Position numbers and translations under genes: made by a program. Below the pieces are notes generated by a model that was given only the letters and a program-made list of their open reading frames with translations, did no database searches and was not told where the DNA came from. This document shows positions 49,502 to 58,430 of a DNA stretch of 64,000 nucleotides, piece by piece. Positions within the stretch are counted from its first letter, which is position 1. The number at the start of each line of letters is the position of its first letter. This DNA comes from Velthaea sp965214335 (GTDB taxonomy: Bacteria; Vulcanimicrobiota; Vulcanimicrobiia; Vulcanimicrobiales; Vulcanimicrobiaceae), in contig CBDCBO010000005.1 in assembly GCA_965214335.1 (NCBI GenBank), positions 496,001 through 560,000 of the forward strand. Direction: 5' to 3'.

Positions 49502-50103
49502 GGTCGCAACTCCGTGCCGATGAAGTCCGCGACGAACCGGCCGAGTGCGCGCAGCCGAGGGGCGAGCCAGGCTTCTTGGGCCGGGCACGTCATTTCGCCA
49601 AACTCGATGAGCATCGTTTTGCCCGCTGCGCTGACGTTGCGATACCCATAGTATTGCGCTTCGTTCCGGGTGATATTCTCACCGGCGAAGCGGAACGGGA
49701 AAAGCGCGCGATAGCGGCGTTCCCAGTCGTGCACGAATGCCGGATCGGTGCTGCGCGGGAAACCCACCGATGCACCGCCGGCACAGCGTTGCAAGCTGCC
49801 GTCGAAGTGGAAAAATACCGCCGCGCGGGCCGTATCGTGCGTGGTGTAGTCGGCCGGCCGGCGGGCGACACGGAAGCCGGCCGCACGCAATGCGGCAGTC
49901 GCGGCATCGGCTACCACCGGTGTCCAGCGGCGCTCGAGTTGCACGCCGTAACCGGTTCCCAAATTGCAGGCGCGCACGTGCAGCGCCACGCACGACGCCG
50001 GCCGGCCGTCATGGCCGGCTTGAACGACGACGTCGACTACGGCAGCGGCCGCCGGCTGCAGCGTGCAGGTCACGGCCGCGAGGATGATTGCGGGAGCTCT
50101 CAC
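49498..50103 (-). CDS. Secreted N-acetylmuramoyl-L-alanine amidase-like protein
   Basis: This 201-residue protein has a signal peptide (IILAAVTCTLQPAAAA). Three zinc-site motifs of the Amidase_3 fold are VVQAGHDGRP (His, Glu replaced by Asp), VFFHFDGS (His) and MLIEFGEMTCPAQ (Glu). Amidases of this type cut the peptide from murein. It is short and divergent, so activity is inferred. It is co-transcribed with the beta-lactamase-like gene, suggesting peptidoglycan maintenance or recycling. Confidence 0.72.
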   Translation of the reverse strand: MRAPAIILAAVTCTLQPAAAAVVDVVVQAGHDGRPASCVALHVRACNLGTGYGVQLERRWTPVVADAATAALRAAGFRVARRPADYTTHDTARAAVFFHFDGSLQRCAGGASVGFPRSTDPAFVHDWERRYRALFPFRFAGENITRNEAQYYGYRNVSAAGKTMLIEFGEMTCPAQEAWLAPRLRALGRFVADFIGTELRP

Positions 50104-50128
50104 GCAGGTACCCTAACTTCGGCTTCGC

Positions 50129-52189
50129 ATGAAAAGTCCTTTAGTGCCCAGCGATGTCTTTTCGCTAGCCGGTGTTGCCGATCCGCAGCTCGCGCCTGAT
50201 GCGCGTTACGTGTATTTCGTGCACGGGCAGGCCGATCGTGAAGCCGACGAGATGCGCAGCTCCATTTGGCGCGTCGGCGTTGACGCGGTCAGGCCCGGCG
50301 CTCCGTTTACGGGTGGCCGCAACGATCGGTTACCGCGCATCTCGCCCGCCGGCGACCAGCTGGCTTTCGTCGCTGAACGGGACGGTCTCACGCAGGTGTA
50401 TCTGATGCCGAGCGACGGCGGCGAAGCGCGGCCGATCGGTGCCGCGTATGACAAGATCGTCGCGCTGGCGTGGTCGCCCGACAGCACGCGGCTCGCGTTC
50501 GTGGCGACAACGGAACACGATCCGGTAACCGCGCGTATCTTTCATGACGAACCTTCGGGCGCGCGCCACATTCGTGGGCTGCCGTTCAAAAGCGATCTCG
50601 ACGGTTTGCTCGACGGACGGCGACGGCATCTCTTCACCATTGACGTGCGCACCGGCGGGTTCGAGCGCATCACGTTCGGCGATTTTAGCGTCGCTGGACC
50701 GGCCTGGTCGCCCGACGGTACGCGCATCGCTTTTAGCGCGGCGATCGGCCGGCCGGAGTGGTGGCTGGGCAGCGATATTCACATCGTCGCTTGCGCCACC
50801 AAGACGATCGTGACGCTCACCGGGGGTAACGGACCGATGACGGCGCCGGCATGGTCGCATGACGGTGCGACGATCGCCTTTACCGGGCATCAACATGGCG
50901 ACGATACCGGCGGTCAATACCATACCGAATTACTGCTGGCCGATGTTGCCGGCGGTTCGCTGCGCTCGCTGTCGGCAGCGCTCGACCGGACGATCGGCGA
51001 CGCCGTCATCACCGATTTGCGCTCGGGCCACGCCGTTACGCCGCCGGCTTGGAGCGACGACGACGGCGAGCTGTACGCGCAGGTCAGCGATGAAGGTTCG
51101 TGCGGCATACGCGGCTTCCGGCGTGACGGTTCGGGCGTCCGCATCGTCGCGAGCGGCGAGCGGGAAGTGTTCGCCTTTTCCTATGCCGCGGGGGCGTTTG
51201 CGCTCGCCTACAGTACGCCCCAAATTCCGGCCGACGTCGCGGCGATCGACGTCGGCGGCGTGGAAACGCGACTCACGGCGCTCAACGATGCCTGGCTGGC
51301 GCGCAAGATCGTCTTTGCGCCGCAACGGTATCGGCCGCTGGCCGATGACGGAACGTTGCTCGACGCCTGGCTCTTGGGACCGCCCGATGCGCCGGATCCG
51401 CAGCCGCTCGTGTTGCAAGTGCATGGCGGTCCGCACGCCGCGTACGGGCACAGCTTCTTTCTGGAGTTTCAAATTCTAGCCGGCTCCGGGTGCGCCGTGG
51501 CGTACGGTAATCCGCGCGGCGGGCAGTCGTACGGGCACGCGTATGCAAGCGCCATTACCGGCGATTGGGGCGGCGTCGATGCCGGCGACGTGCACCGAAT
51601 TCTTGACGGCGCATTGAGTACCGGAGCGTTTGACCCCGCGCGTGTGGGCATAGCGGGCGGGTCGTACGGCGGTTTCATGACCACCTGGCTGCTCGGCCAC
51701 AGCAAGCGATTCGCGGCCGGCGTGTCGATGCGCGCCGTCAATGATTTCGTCAGTGAAGTCGGCGCGTCGGACATCGGCTGGTTTCTCGAGCGCGAGCTGG
51801 CCGCGCCGCCGATACTGGCGGACGGCGGACGGCAACTGTTCGAAACGTCGCCCATGCGCGCCGCGGCGCAGATCGATGTACCGCTGCTCGTCGAACACAG
51901 CGAACGCGATTACCGGTGTCCGATCGATCAAGCAGAACAGCTCTTTACGCTGTTGCGCCGACTGGGCAAGAACGTCGAGTTCGTGCGTTTTACCGGTGAC
52001 GGGCATGAATTGTCACGCGGCGGAAAACCGCGTAACCGCATGTTGCGCTTGCGGGCTATCGCACATTGGTTCGCGCGCTATCTCAAACCGGCCGGGCGCA
52101 GCGGCCCGCCCGACGAAGCGGGAGCGTTGTTCGCACCGCTCGCCTTCGAGCAAGATCCGTCGCCGACGACCTCCAGCGCCCGGAGCTGA
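50129..52189 (+). CDS. S9-family prolyl oligopeptidase/acylaminoacyl peptidase
   Basis: This 686-residue serine peptidase has no signal peptide. An N-terminal beta-propeller (about 10-400) has TolB-like blades (LAWSPDSTRLAFVA, PAWSPDGTRIAFSA). The alpha/beta-hydrolase domain (about 420-660) has the oxyanion HGGPHAAYGH, nucleophile GGSYGGFMTTW (Ser about 512), Asp in HSERDYRCP and His in GDGHELSRGG. It degrades short peptides or releases acyl-amino acids. It lies 25 bp from the divergent amidase gene and 3 nt before the PLD-like gene. Confidence 0.92.
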   Translation: MKSPLVPSDVFSLAGVADPQLAPDARYVYFVHGQADREADEMRSSIWRVGVDAVRPGAPFTGGRNDRLPRISPAGDQLAFVAERDGLTQVYLMPSDGGEARPIGAAYDKIVALAWSPDSTRLAFVATTEHDPVTARIFHDEPSGARHIRGLPFKSDLDGLLDGRRRHLFTIDVRTGGFERITFGDFSVAGPAWSPDGTRIAFSAAIGRPEWWLGSDIHIVACATKTIVTLTGGNGPMTAPAWSHDGATIAFTGHQHGDDTGGQYHTELLLADVAGGSLRSLSAALDRTIGDAVITDLRSGHAVTPPAWSDDDGELYAQVSDEGSCGIRGFRRDGSGVRIVASGEREVFAFSYAAGAFALAYSTPQIPADVAAIDVGGVETRLTALNDAWLARKIVFAPQRYRPLADDGTLLDAWLLGPPDAPDPQPLVLQVHGGPHAAYGHSFFLEFQILAGSGCAVAYGNPRGGQSYGHAYASAITGDWGGVDAGDVHRILDGALSTGAFDPARVGIAGGSYGGFMTTWLLGHSKRFAAGVSMRAVNDFVSEVGASDIGWFLERELAAPPILADGGRQLFETSPMRAAAQIDVPLLVEHSERDYRCPIDQAEQLFTLLRRLGKNVEFVRFTGDGHELSRGGKPRNRMLRLRAIAHWFARYLKPAGRSGPPDEAGALFAPLAFEQDPSPTTSSARS

Positions 52190-52192
52190 TCG

Positions 52193-52843
52193 ATGTCTTT
52201 TGACATAACGACGACCGTCCAGTGCTTTCTGTTGCCCGACGACGGCGTCGCCGCTCAGGCGCTGTTTCTGCAGCATCTCAAAGACCCGTACGAGATGTGG
52301 ATCATCGCCTATTCGTTTACCCTGGGGCCGATGATCGATGAGATCATCGCCAATAATACCGCGACGGGTCCGATTCACGTGTATTTGGATTACAGCCAGT
52401 CGACGGGGCGCGCCGAGGCGCCCCAAGTGCAGAAGCTCGTCGACGCCGGAGTCGAGGTGACGATCGGAACGTCGCCGGTCGGCACGCAATATATTTGCCA
52501 CACCAAAGGTATCGTGTGCGACGATGTACCGGCAGCCTGGTGCTGGGAAGGCTCGGTCAATTTTAGCCTAGGCGGCTGGCACCAAGTGAACACGGCTTTG
52601 TTCTTTCATTCGCAAACCTATCGCGACGCGTTCGTCAACCAATTCAACCACTTGCGTTATTTTGCGTGGACCCAAGAACGCGACAAACAGCTGATGAAAA
52701 CGCCGCCGGCCGGTGCGCTTACGCCACCTACCGATGCGGCCGGAGCGCACCCGAATCCAACGCCGGCCCCTAAGCCCAAGCCGGCGCACAAGGCGAAGCC
52801 GAAGACGGCGGCGCCTAAGCCGGTCAGCCGCAAGAAAAGCTAA
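52193..52843 (+). CDS. Phospholipase D-like protein with Lys/Pro/Ala-rich tail
   Basis: This 216-residue protein has a single HKD-like site, HTKGIVCDD followed by WEGSVNFSLGG, the pattern of bacterial PLDc_2 proteins such as Nuc-type nucleases that work as dimers. There is no signal peptide. The C-terminal about 50 residues are Pro/Lys/Ala-rich (PKPKPAHKAKPKTAAPKP) and could bind nucleic acid. It starts 3 nt after the S9 peptidase. Substrate (DNA or phospholipid) unknown. Confidence 0.8.
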   Translation: MSFDITTTVQCFLLPDDGVAAQALFLQHLKDPYEMWIIAYSFTLGPMIDEIIANNTATGPIHVYLDYSQSTGRAEAPQVQKLVDAGVEVTIGTSPVGTQYICHTKGIVCDDVPAAWCWEGSVNFSLGGWHQVNTALFFHSQTYRDAFVNQFNHLRYFAWTQERDKQLMKTPPAGALTPPTDAAGAHPNPTPAPKPKPAHKAKPKTAAPKPVSRKKS

Positions 52844-52938
52844 GGCGTTCGGCCGCGACCGCACCGGCTCACGCCGTGGCCTTGGCCGGCCGACAACGTA
52901 GGTGAAGCGGCGCACATGCCGCCGGCGCCGGAGGCCTC

Positions 52939-55900
52939 TTGTCGCGCAACCCCATAGCGAGCGTATCGTCGAAGCGGCGAGCGTGTAGCGGGCGCCTATC
53001 GCCGCCGCTCCTCTTCGGCTGCATCTCGTTGCTCGGCTGGCTGGTTCTCGCGATAATCGCCGTTCCGGCGGTTGCTGCCGACCGCTGGGCCAGGCTCGCC
53101 GTAACGGTCTTCACGCATATCGCCCAAGGCAATACGTTGCCCAACGCATCGTTTCCCGAAGCGATGGCTCAGGACGGCGCCGGCTTTTTGTGGATCGGCA
53201 CGCAAAACGGACTCGCGCGCTGGGATGGCTACCGCTTCCGGATCTATTCGCCGGACCGTAAGCTGCCCGGCAGCCTCCCCGACGGCGAGATCGTCGAACT
53301 GCATACCGATACGCGAGGCCGGTTATGGGTCGCCACGAGCTCGGCCGGACTCGTGCGCTACGACCCCGAGACGGACGGCTTCGTTCGCGTTGCGTTAACT
53401 ATGGACGATCGCGTCCGCCCCGTTATCGCCGCGATCGCGGACGACGGCGCCGGGGGTATCTTGGTCGGAACCAGCGCCGGGCTCAAGCACCTCGCGGCTG
53501 ACGGGCAGATCGTCGACACGGCGGTGGCCCGCGACGCGGGCATGGATCGTCACCTGCGCACCGACCCGATCGGCGCCGTCTTGATCGATCGCAGCGGCGC
53601 ACTGTGGATCGCCGACGAGCATGGCGTTGCCCGCCGACGGCAGGGCGCGCCCAATTTCGAGACGATTGAATTGCCCGGCTTTCGACCGGCGGCCAGCGTC
53701 TCCAAGCTGTACGAGGACGGACCGCGCGTGTGGGTCGGCACGGTGGGTAGCGGCGCGTACGTGGTCGAGCCCGGGGCCCGGCGGGCCCGGGCCGTGCGTG
53801 AAGGCCGTGGCGCGGACGGCCGGCTCGCCACGGAACCGATTACCGACATCGTCGCGGCGCGGCCGGGGGAAATTTGGCTGGCAACGAGTGACGACGGAAT
53901 TCTGGCGGTCGACAGCGTGACCGGGACGACGCGCCGGATTCGACACGATCCGAATCTCGCCGGAAGCCTGACCGTCGGCAGCGTCATGTCCTTGCTGCGC
54001 GATCGCGCCGGTTTGATTTGGGTCGGTACCTTAGACGGAATAAGTCACACCGATCCGGCGGATCAATACCTCAGCACGATCGTCGGTCCGTCGGGGCAGC
54101 CCGGCGGTTTGGCCGGCCGCGATGTGCGCAGCATCGCGCCGGCCGCCGACGGCCGCGTCTGGGCCGCGGCGGCTATGAGCGGAGCGGTTCGGCTCGACCC
54201 GCTGGGCGGCCGGCCATCTGCGGTTGAGAGTCCCGCTCCTCTGACGGCGGGGCGCGCGGACGATATTGAAGTACTGGCCGCATCGCCGGCTGGAGACATG
54301 TACCTTGGCGGCCACCAAGGTTTGCTTCACGCACGTCCCGGCAGCGCGCGCTTGACGCGGGTCGCCTTACCGGCCGGGGCTCGCCCAACGTACATCCGGG
54401 CGCTGTTATATCATGCCGGGGCGCTGTGGTATGCCGGCCCCGACCGTGTTTTCCGGGTCGAACCCAATGGCCGCCCGGTACTGGCCGTCGGCACCGGGCG
54501 CGCGCCGCGCCTGACGGACAACCGGATCACCGTCCTTGCGCCCGGTCCGGGATCGGCGATCTGGATCGGGACCGAAACGGGACTCAACCTGTTCGACCCG
54601 CTAACGCGCCGCCTGGAACGCTTTCCGTTCGACCCGGACGACCCGGCTCAGCTGTCGGCCGGCGAGATATCCGCCGTCGTGAGCGACGGCCGCGGCCGGG
54701 TTTGGATCGGCACCGGCGGCGGCGGGATCGACATCTTGCGGCGTGACGCCCGGCGTCGCCCGTCGTTCGAGCATATCGGCATCGCGCAAGGGTTGCCCAA
54801 TGGCTGGATCGACGCCATCGTCCAGGACCGGCAAGGTCGCATGTGGGTGAGCACGGACAATGGGCTAGCGGTCATCGACGAGGCAACGCTGGCGGTGCAC
54901 CCGATCCGGGAAGCCGACGGCCTCGGCGTTACGGGCTATTGGATCAACTCCGGCGCGGCCAATCCGAACGGCGAAATTTATTTCGGCGGAATCGGCGGGT
55001 TGACCGTCGTTGCGCCGGCACGCTATCGCGCGTGGTCGTACGCGCCACCGGTCGCGATCACCGACCTTACCATCGGCGGCCGCGGCGTAGTCGCAAGCCG
55101 CTATAACGGGGCGGCCGCGAACGCCCAGCCGCTGGTTATTTCGCCCGACGCAAATAGCGTAACGGTCGGGTTCGCGGCATTGGATTATTCCGCGCCGGAA
55201 GCCAATCGCTATGCCTATCGCCTCGACGGCTTCGACACCGGCTGGACCGAAGTACCCGCCGACCGGCGCTTTGCCGCGTATACGAATCTGCCGCCCGGCG
55301 ATTACCAGTTACGCATTAGCGGCTCGAACCGGTCCGGCCGCTGGGTCGAACGTAAGGTGCCCTTGGCGATCCGCGTCCGGCCGGCGTGGTATCAAACATG
55401 GCCGTTCGCCGTCGCCGTCGTGCTTGCGGCGCTGGGCTGCGTGGTGCTCACCGTTCGCGCTCGTACCGACCTGCTGCGCCGCCGGCAGCGCGAACTCGAG
55501 CGTGAAGTAGCGGCGCGCACGGAGCAGTTGCATGCCTCGCAACGGGAACTCGAACGGCTGGCGTATTTCGATGCGTTGACCGGCCTGCCGAATCGGCGCA
55601 AGTTCAGCGAAACATTCGCGCGGCTGCTGGCTTCCGGCAACGACGCGGTTTCTTTCGGCGTCATCTTGCTCGATTTGGATGGCTTCAAGAAAATAAACGA
55701 TTCACTCGGACACGATATGGGTGACGCCGTGCTCGTTGAAACGGCCAGCCGGCTCAAGTCCGCGGTGCGTGAATCGGATTGCTTGGCCCGGCTGGGCGGC
55801 GATGAGTTCGCAATCTTGTTGCCGGACATCGATGACGGCGACGATATCACCCGGATCTGCGACCGCATCATCGGTAGCTTCGTGGCGTCGATCAGCGTCC

Positions 55901-56064
55901 GCGACGCAACCATCGTCGCCAGCACGAGCGTCGGCGTCGCGCTCTTCCCAACTGACGGCCAAACCCAAGAAGCGCTCTACAAATCTGCGGATTTGGCCTT
56001 GTACGACGCCAAACGCTCGGGCCGCAACGCCTGGCGTCCGTACCGCGCGGAATTGCGAGCTTGA
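52939..56064 (+). CDS. Two-component-type propeller sensor with GGDEF output
   Basis: This 1041-residue membrane sensor has an N-terminal membrane or signal segment (about 20-45) and a periplasmic region of about 14 Reg_prop blades (for example GFLWIGTQNGLARWDG, GLIWVGTLDGISHTD). A Y_Y_Y domain (about 735-805), a transmembrane helix (about 818-838), a coiled segment and a diguanylate cyclase domain (about 875-1035) with RLGGDEFAIL (about 950) follow. The intact GGDEF motif implies c-di-GMP synthesis in response to an external, possibly carbohydrate, ligand. TTG 52939 has GGAGG 4 nt upstream. Confidence 0.92.
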   Translation: MSRNPIASVSSKRRACSGRLSPPLLFGCISLLGWLVLAIIAVPAVAADRWARLAVTVFTHIAQGNTLPNASFPEAMAQDGAGFLWIGTQNGLARWDGYRFRIYSPDRKLPGSLPDGEIVELHTDTRGRLWVATSSAGLVRYDPETDGFVRVALTMDDRVRPVIAAIADDGAGGILVGTSAGLKHLAADGQIVDTAVARDAGMDRHLRTDPIGAVLIDRSGALWIADEHGVARRRQGAPNFETIELPGFRPAASVSKLYEDGPRVWVGTVGSGAYVVEPGARRARAVREGRGADGRLATEPITDIVAARPGEIWLATSDDGILAVDSVTGTTRRIRHDPNLAGSLTVGSVMSLLRDRAGLIWVGTLDGISHTDPADQYLSTIVGPSGQPGGLAGRDVRSIAPAADGRVWAAAAMSGAVRLDPLGGRPSAVESPAPLTAGRADDIEVLAASPAGDMYLGGHQGLLHARPGSARLTRVALPAGARPTYIRALLYHAGALWYAGPDRVFRVEPNGRPVLAVGTGRAPRLTDNRITVLAPGPGSAIWIGTETGLNLFDPLTRRLERFPFDPDDPAQLSAGEISAVVSDGRGRVWIGTGGGGIDILRRDARRRPSFEHIGIAQGLPNGWIDAIVQDRQGRMWVSTDNGLAVIDEATLAVHPIREADGLGVTGYWINSGAANPNGEIYFGGIGGLTVVAPARYRAWSYAPPVAITDLTIGGRGVVASRYNGAAANAQPLVISPDANSVTVGFAALDYSAPEANRYAYRLDGFDTGWTEVPADRRFAAYTNLPPGDYQLRISGSNRSGRWVERKVPLAIRVRPAWYQTWPFAVAVVLAALGCVVLTVRARTDLLRRRQRELEREVAARTEQLHASQRELERLAYFDALTGLPNRRKFSETFARLLASGNDAVSFGVILLDLDGFKKINDSLGHDMGDAVLVETASRLKSAVRESDCLARLGGDEFAILLPDIDDGDDITRICDRIIGSFVASISVRDATIVASTSVGVALFPTDGQTQEALYKSADLALYDAKRSGRNAWRPYRAELRA

Positions 56065-56071
56065 ACGGCGA

Positions 56072-56869
56072 TCAACTGCCGGTGCCCTGATATTTGTTGA
56101 GCCCGCGGCGCCAGAACAGGTAGGCGACGGCAACCCATACCGCGCCGACGAACGGCGTCAGCAGACCGACGGCGGGATTGAGATGAAAGCCGGTCTCGGC
56201 CTTATGCAATAAGAACGTGGCCGGAAAGTAATTCATGAACGCAAACGGGAGAATGAAAGCCAGCACGACGCGCACGCCGCGGCCGTAAATCGAGATCGGG
56301 TAACGCGAAAACTCTTGCTCGAGCGACATCACGACCCAGCGGAGCGTGTCGATCCGGATGAACCAGAACGAGGCGGTGGCGATCGCCAGATTGATGCCGA
56401 GGTCGATGAGCGCACCGCCCAGTGCCACTAGCGGCACGTAGAGCACGAAGAGCAGATCGACGTGCACGTGCGCTACCGCCGTCACGACGCAAAAATAGAT
56501 AACTGCGAGGATGAGTTCGTCGGGCCAAATTTGCTGCGGCACCGTAAGGGCTTGAAAGAGTGGATCGAGCGGCCGAATCAAGAACCGGTCGAAGCGGCCT
56601 TCGCGCACGAATTCCGGTACACTGCCGATGGTGAAGAAGATCGTGTTGTGCAAACCATGACCCAGCATCCACAGACCGTACATGAACGCCGTTTGTCTGA
56701 AGTCCCAGCCGTTGAGCGACGGAAACGTATTGAGCGTTACCCACAGGGCGATCACCGCGGTTGCGTGATAGATGATCGTGAAGCCGAACCACATGATGAA
56801 GTTGGCCCGGTACTCGAGCATCGTGAGCACGTTGATGCGCCAATATTGCGCGTAGGTGTCGAGATACAC
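56072..56869 (-). CDS. ABC-2 type transporter permease (COG3694-like)
   Basis: This 265-residue membrane protein has about six hydrophobic segments. FVREGRFDRFLIRPLDPLFQAL is typical of the ABC-2 permease family found as pairs with a second permease and an ATPase. The probable partner is at 60773-61606, split off by unrelated genes. No ATPase is in the window. The start ATG at 56869 lies 2 bp from the divergent alkA start. Substrate unknown. Confidence 0.82.
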   Translation of the reverse strand: MYLDTYAQYWRINVLTMLEYRANFIMWFGFTIIYHATAVIALWVTLNTFPSLNGWDFRQTAFMYGLWMLGHGLHNTIFFTIGSVPEFVREGRFDRFLIRPLDPLFQALTVPQQIWPDELILAVIYFCVVTAVAHVHVDLLFVLYVPLVALGGALIDLGINLAIATASFWFIRIDTLRWVVMSLEQEFSRYPISIYGRGVRVVLAFILPFAFMNYFPATFLLHKAETGFHLNPAVGLLTPFVGAVWVAVAYLFWRRGLNKYQGTGS

Positions 56870-56871
56870 GG

Positions 56872-57807
56872 GTGAGCGATTCCGTTTGGGAGGCGAGCGT
56901 CCCCGTGCGGCCGCCGTATCGCCTCGATCTCACCGCGACCGTGCTGCGCCGCTTGTCGACCAACATCGTCGATGTGTTTGACGGCCATACCTACCGGCGC
57001 TTGGCCGGCGATCCGGCGCGGCCGACGTTGCTTGAAGTTGCACAACCGGCGCCGGAAGCACTCGTTGTCCGGGTGTCTTCCGATTCTGCTATCGCTGCTG
57101 ACGGCACCGCGCCGGAACGCGGCGAGCTGTCTTTACTCGTAGCTCGCGTGCTTGGTACCGACGTCGATGTAACGCATTTTTATGCGGCGGCTAGCGAGTT
57201 TCCATGGCTGAGCCGGATCGTGGACGCGGCCCGCGGAGTGAAGCCGCCGCGCTATCCCTCGGTGTGGGAAGCGATCGTTAACGCCGTGGTATTTCAACAG
57301 GTGAGCATTCACGCCGCGGCCTCGATTCTGCGCCGCGTCATTGCGCGTTACGAACCGTTGCGCGACGTCGGTAACGCGCGGCTCGCCCCGTTTCCGCATC
57401 CGCGTACCATCGCCGACGCCGATCCGCTCGAACTGCGCGGGCTGGGCCTCAGTGTGAACAAAGTCGTGGCGTTACGCACGCTCGCTCGGGCCGTGCTCGA
57501 CGGCGACATCGACGACATGACGCTCGACCGGCTGGCGACGCCCGAACTCGTGAGCCGGCTCGAAGCGTTCAAGGGCATCGGCCCGTGGACGGCCGCCGTC
57601 ATCGCGTTGCGCGGATTCGGCCGGCTCGACATCTTTCCAATGAAAGATTCGGGCGTCGCCCGCAGTCTCAAAGAGCTTTCGGGCGACGACAATGTCGATG
57701 CGGGCGCGCTGCTCGCGGCGCTCGGCCCGCAACGCGGGATGCTGTACTATCATCTGCTGCTCGGGCGCCTCGCCGCACGCGGTGAAATCGTGCTCACGCC
57801 GCCGTAG
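56872..57807 (+). CDS. DNA-3-methyladenine glycosylase II (AlkA-like)
   Basis: This base-excision-repair glycosylase removes alkylated purines. The 311-residue protein has the HhH-GPD region: AIVNAVVFQQVSIHAAASIL (about 130), the helix-hairpin-helix LEAFKGIGPWTAAVIALRGFG (about 235-255) and the catalytic aspartate in IFPMKDSGVARSL. An N-terminal about 100-residue domain matches AlkA-type architecture. GTG 56872 nearly abuts the divergent permease start. Confidence 0.9.
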   Translation: MSDSVWEASVPVRPPYRLDLTATVLRRLSTNIVDVFDGHTYRRLAGDPARPTLLEVAQPAPEALVVRVSSDSAIAADGTAPERGELSLLVARVLGTDVDVTHFYAAASEFPWLSRIVDAARGVKPPRYPSVWEAIVNAVVFQQVSIHAAASILRRVIARYEPLRDVGNARLAPFPHPRTIADADPLELRGLGLSVNKVVALRTLARAVLDGDIDDMTLDRLATPELVSRLEAFKGIGPWTAAVIALRGFGRLDIFPMKDSGVARSLKELSGDDNVDAGALLAALGPQRGMLYYHLLLGRLAARGEIVLTPP

Positions 57808-58163
57808 GTACGCGTGGCATGTGTTCACCACCGGTTTCGCCAAGCCGTTCATGGTCGTTTTAGCGTTCGCGGTGATGAACGTGGCGGGAGCCGTGCGCCG
57901 CTCGGTTGCGCATGATGCGGTGCTTCGAGTTAGCAATCGCTATCGCCGTGAGGGCCTTCGTGCCGCTATATCGCGTGGCGTAGGCGGCAGCGATCGAATC
58001 GGCCGGCGCGCGTGTCGGACGCCGGAACGAAACCTTCTCCGGGCGCCGATCGGTGCGCGTGCACCGGGTCTCGACGGCTGCGACACCCGGGCGATCGTAG
58101 CGGAAGGCAACACCGCGTAGCGCGAAGAGGCGGTGAGTGCAAACCCTCGCTCCTGGAGAACGT
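57808..58163. other. Intergenic region between alkA and the UBP zinc-finger gene
   Basis: This is a 356-bp gap. Open frames exist on both strands but show no recognisable protein or ribosome site, apart from GGAG at 58155-58158 for the next gene. No hairpin terminator or promoter stands out. Confidence 0.4.
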
Positions 58164-58430
58164 ATGACCGCTACGACCGAATGCACGCATCTTGCGACGA
58201 TGCGCGATGTCAAGCCGCACACGCACGGCTGCGAAGAATGTTTAAAAACCGGTGACACCTGGGTTCACTTGCGTCTGTGCACGGCCTGCGGTCACGTAGG
58301 CTGTTGCGACTCATCGAAGAACACGCACGCAACGAAGCACTATCACGCAATGAAGCATCCGATCATCGCTTCGTTGGAGAGAGGCGAACACTGGAAGTGG
58401 TGTTATATCGACGAGCTCGGCTGGGAGTAG
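58164..58430 (+). CDS. UBP-type zinc-finger protein
   Basis: This 88-residue protein is one ZnF-UBP domain. Zinc-ligand residues appear as CTHL, HGCEECLKTGDTWVHLRLCTACGHVGCCDSSKNTHATKHYHAMKHP (Cys/His ligands at about 7, 20-25, 36-44 and 50-63) and a C-terminal HWKWCYIDELGWE. Stand-alone bacterial ZnF-UBP proteins are common but of unknown role. ATG 58164 has GGAG 5 nt upstream. Its 3' end overlaps the start of the next gene. Confidence 0.87.
   Translation: MTATTECTHLATMRDVKPHTHGCEECLKTGDTWVHLRLCTACGHVGCCDSSKNTHATKHYHAMKHPIIASLERGEHWKWCYIDELGWE

Noticed and set aside
57829..58120. Possible small membrane protein downstream of alkA
   Set aside because: Arg-rich after one short hydrophobic stretch, no start with a ribosome site, and competing frames on both strands look equally random.
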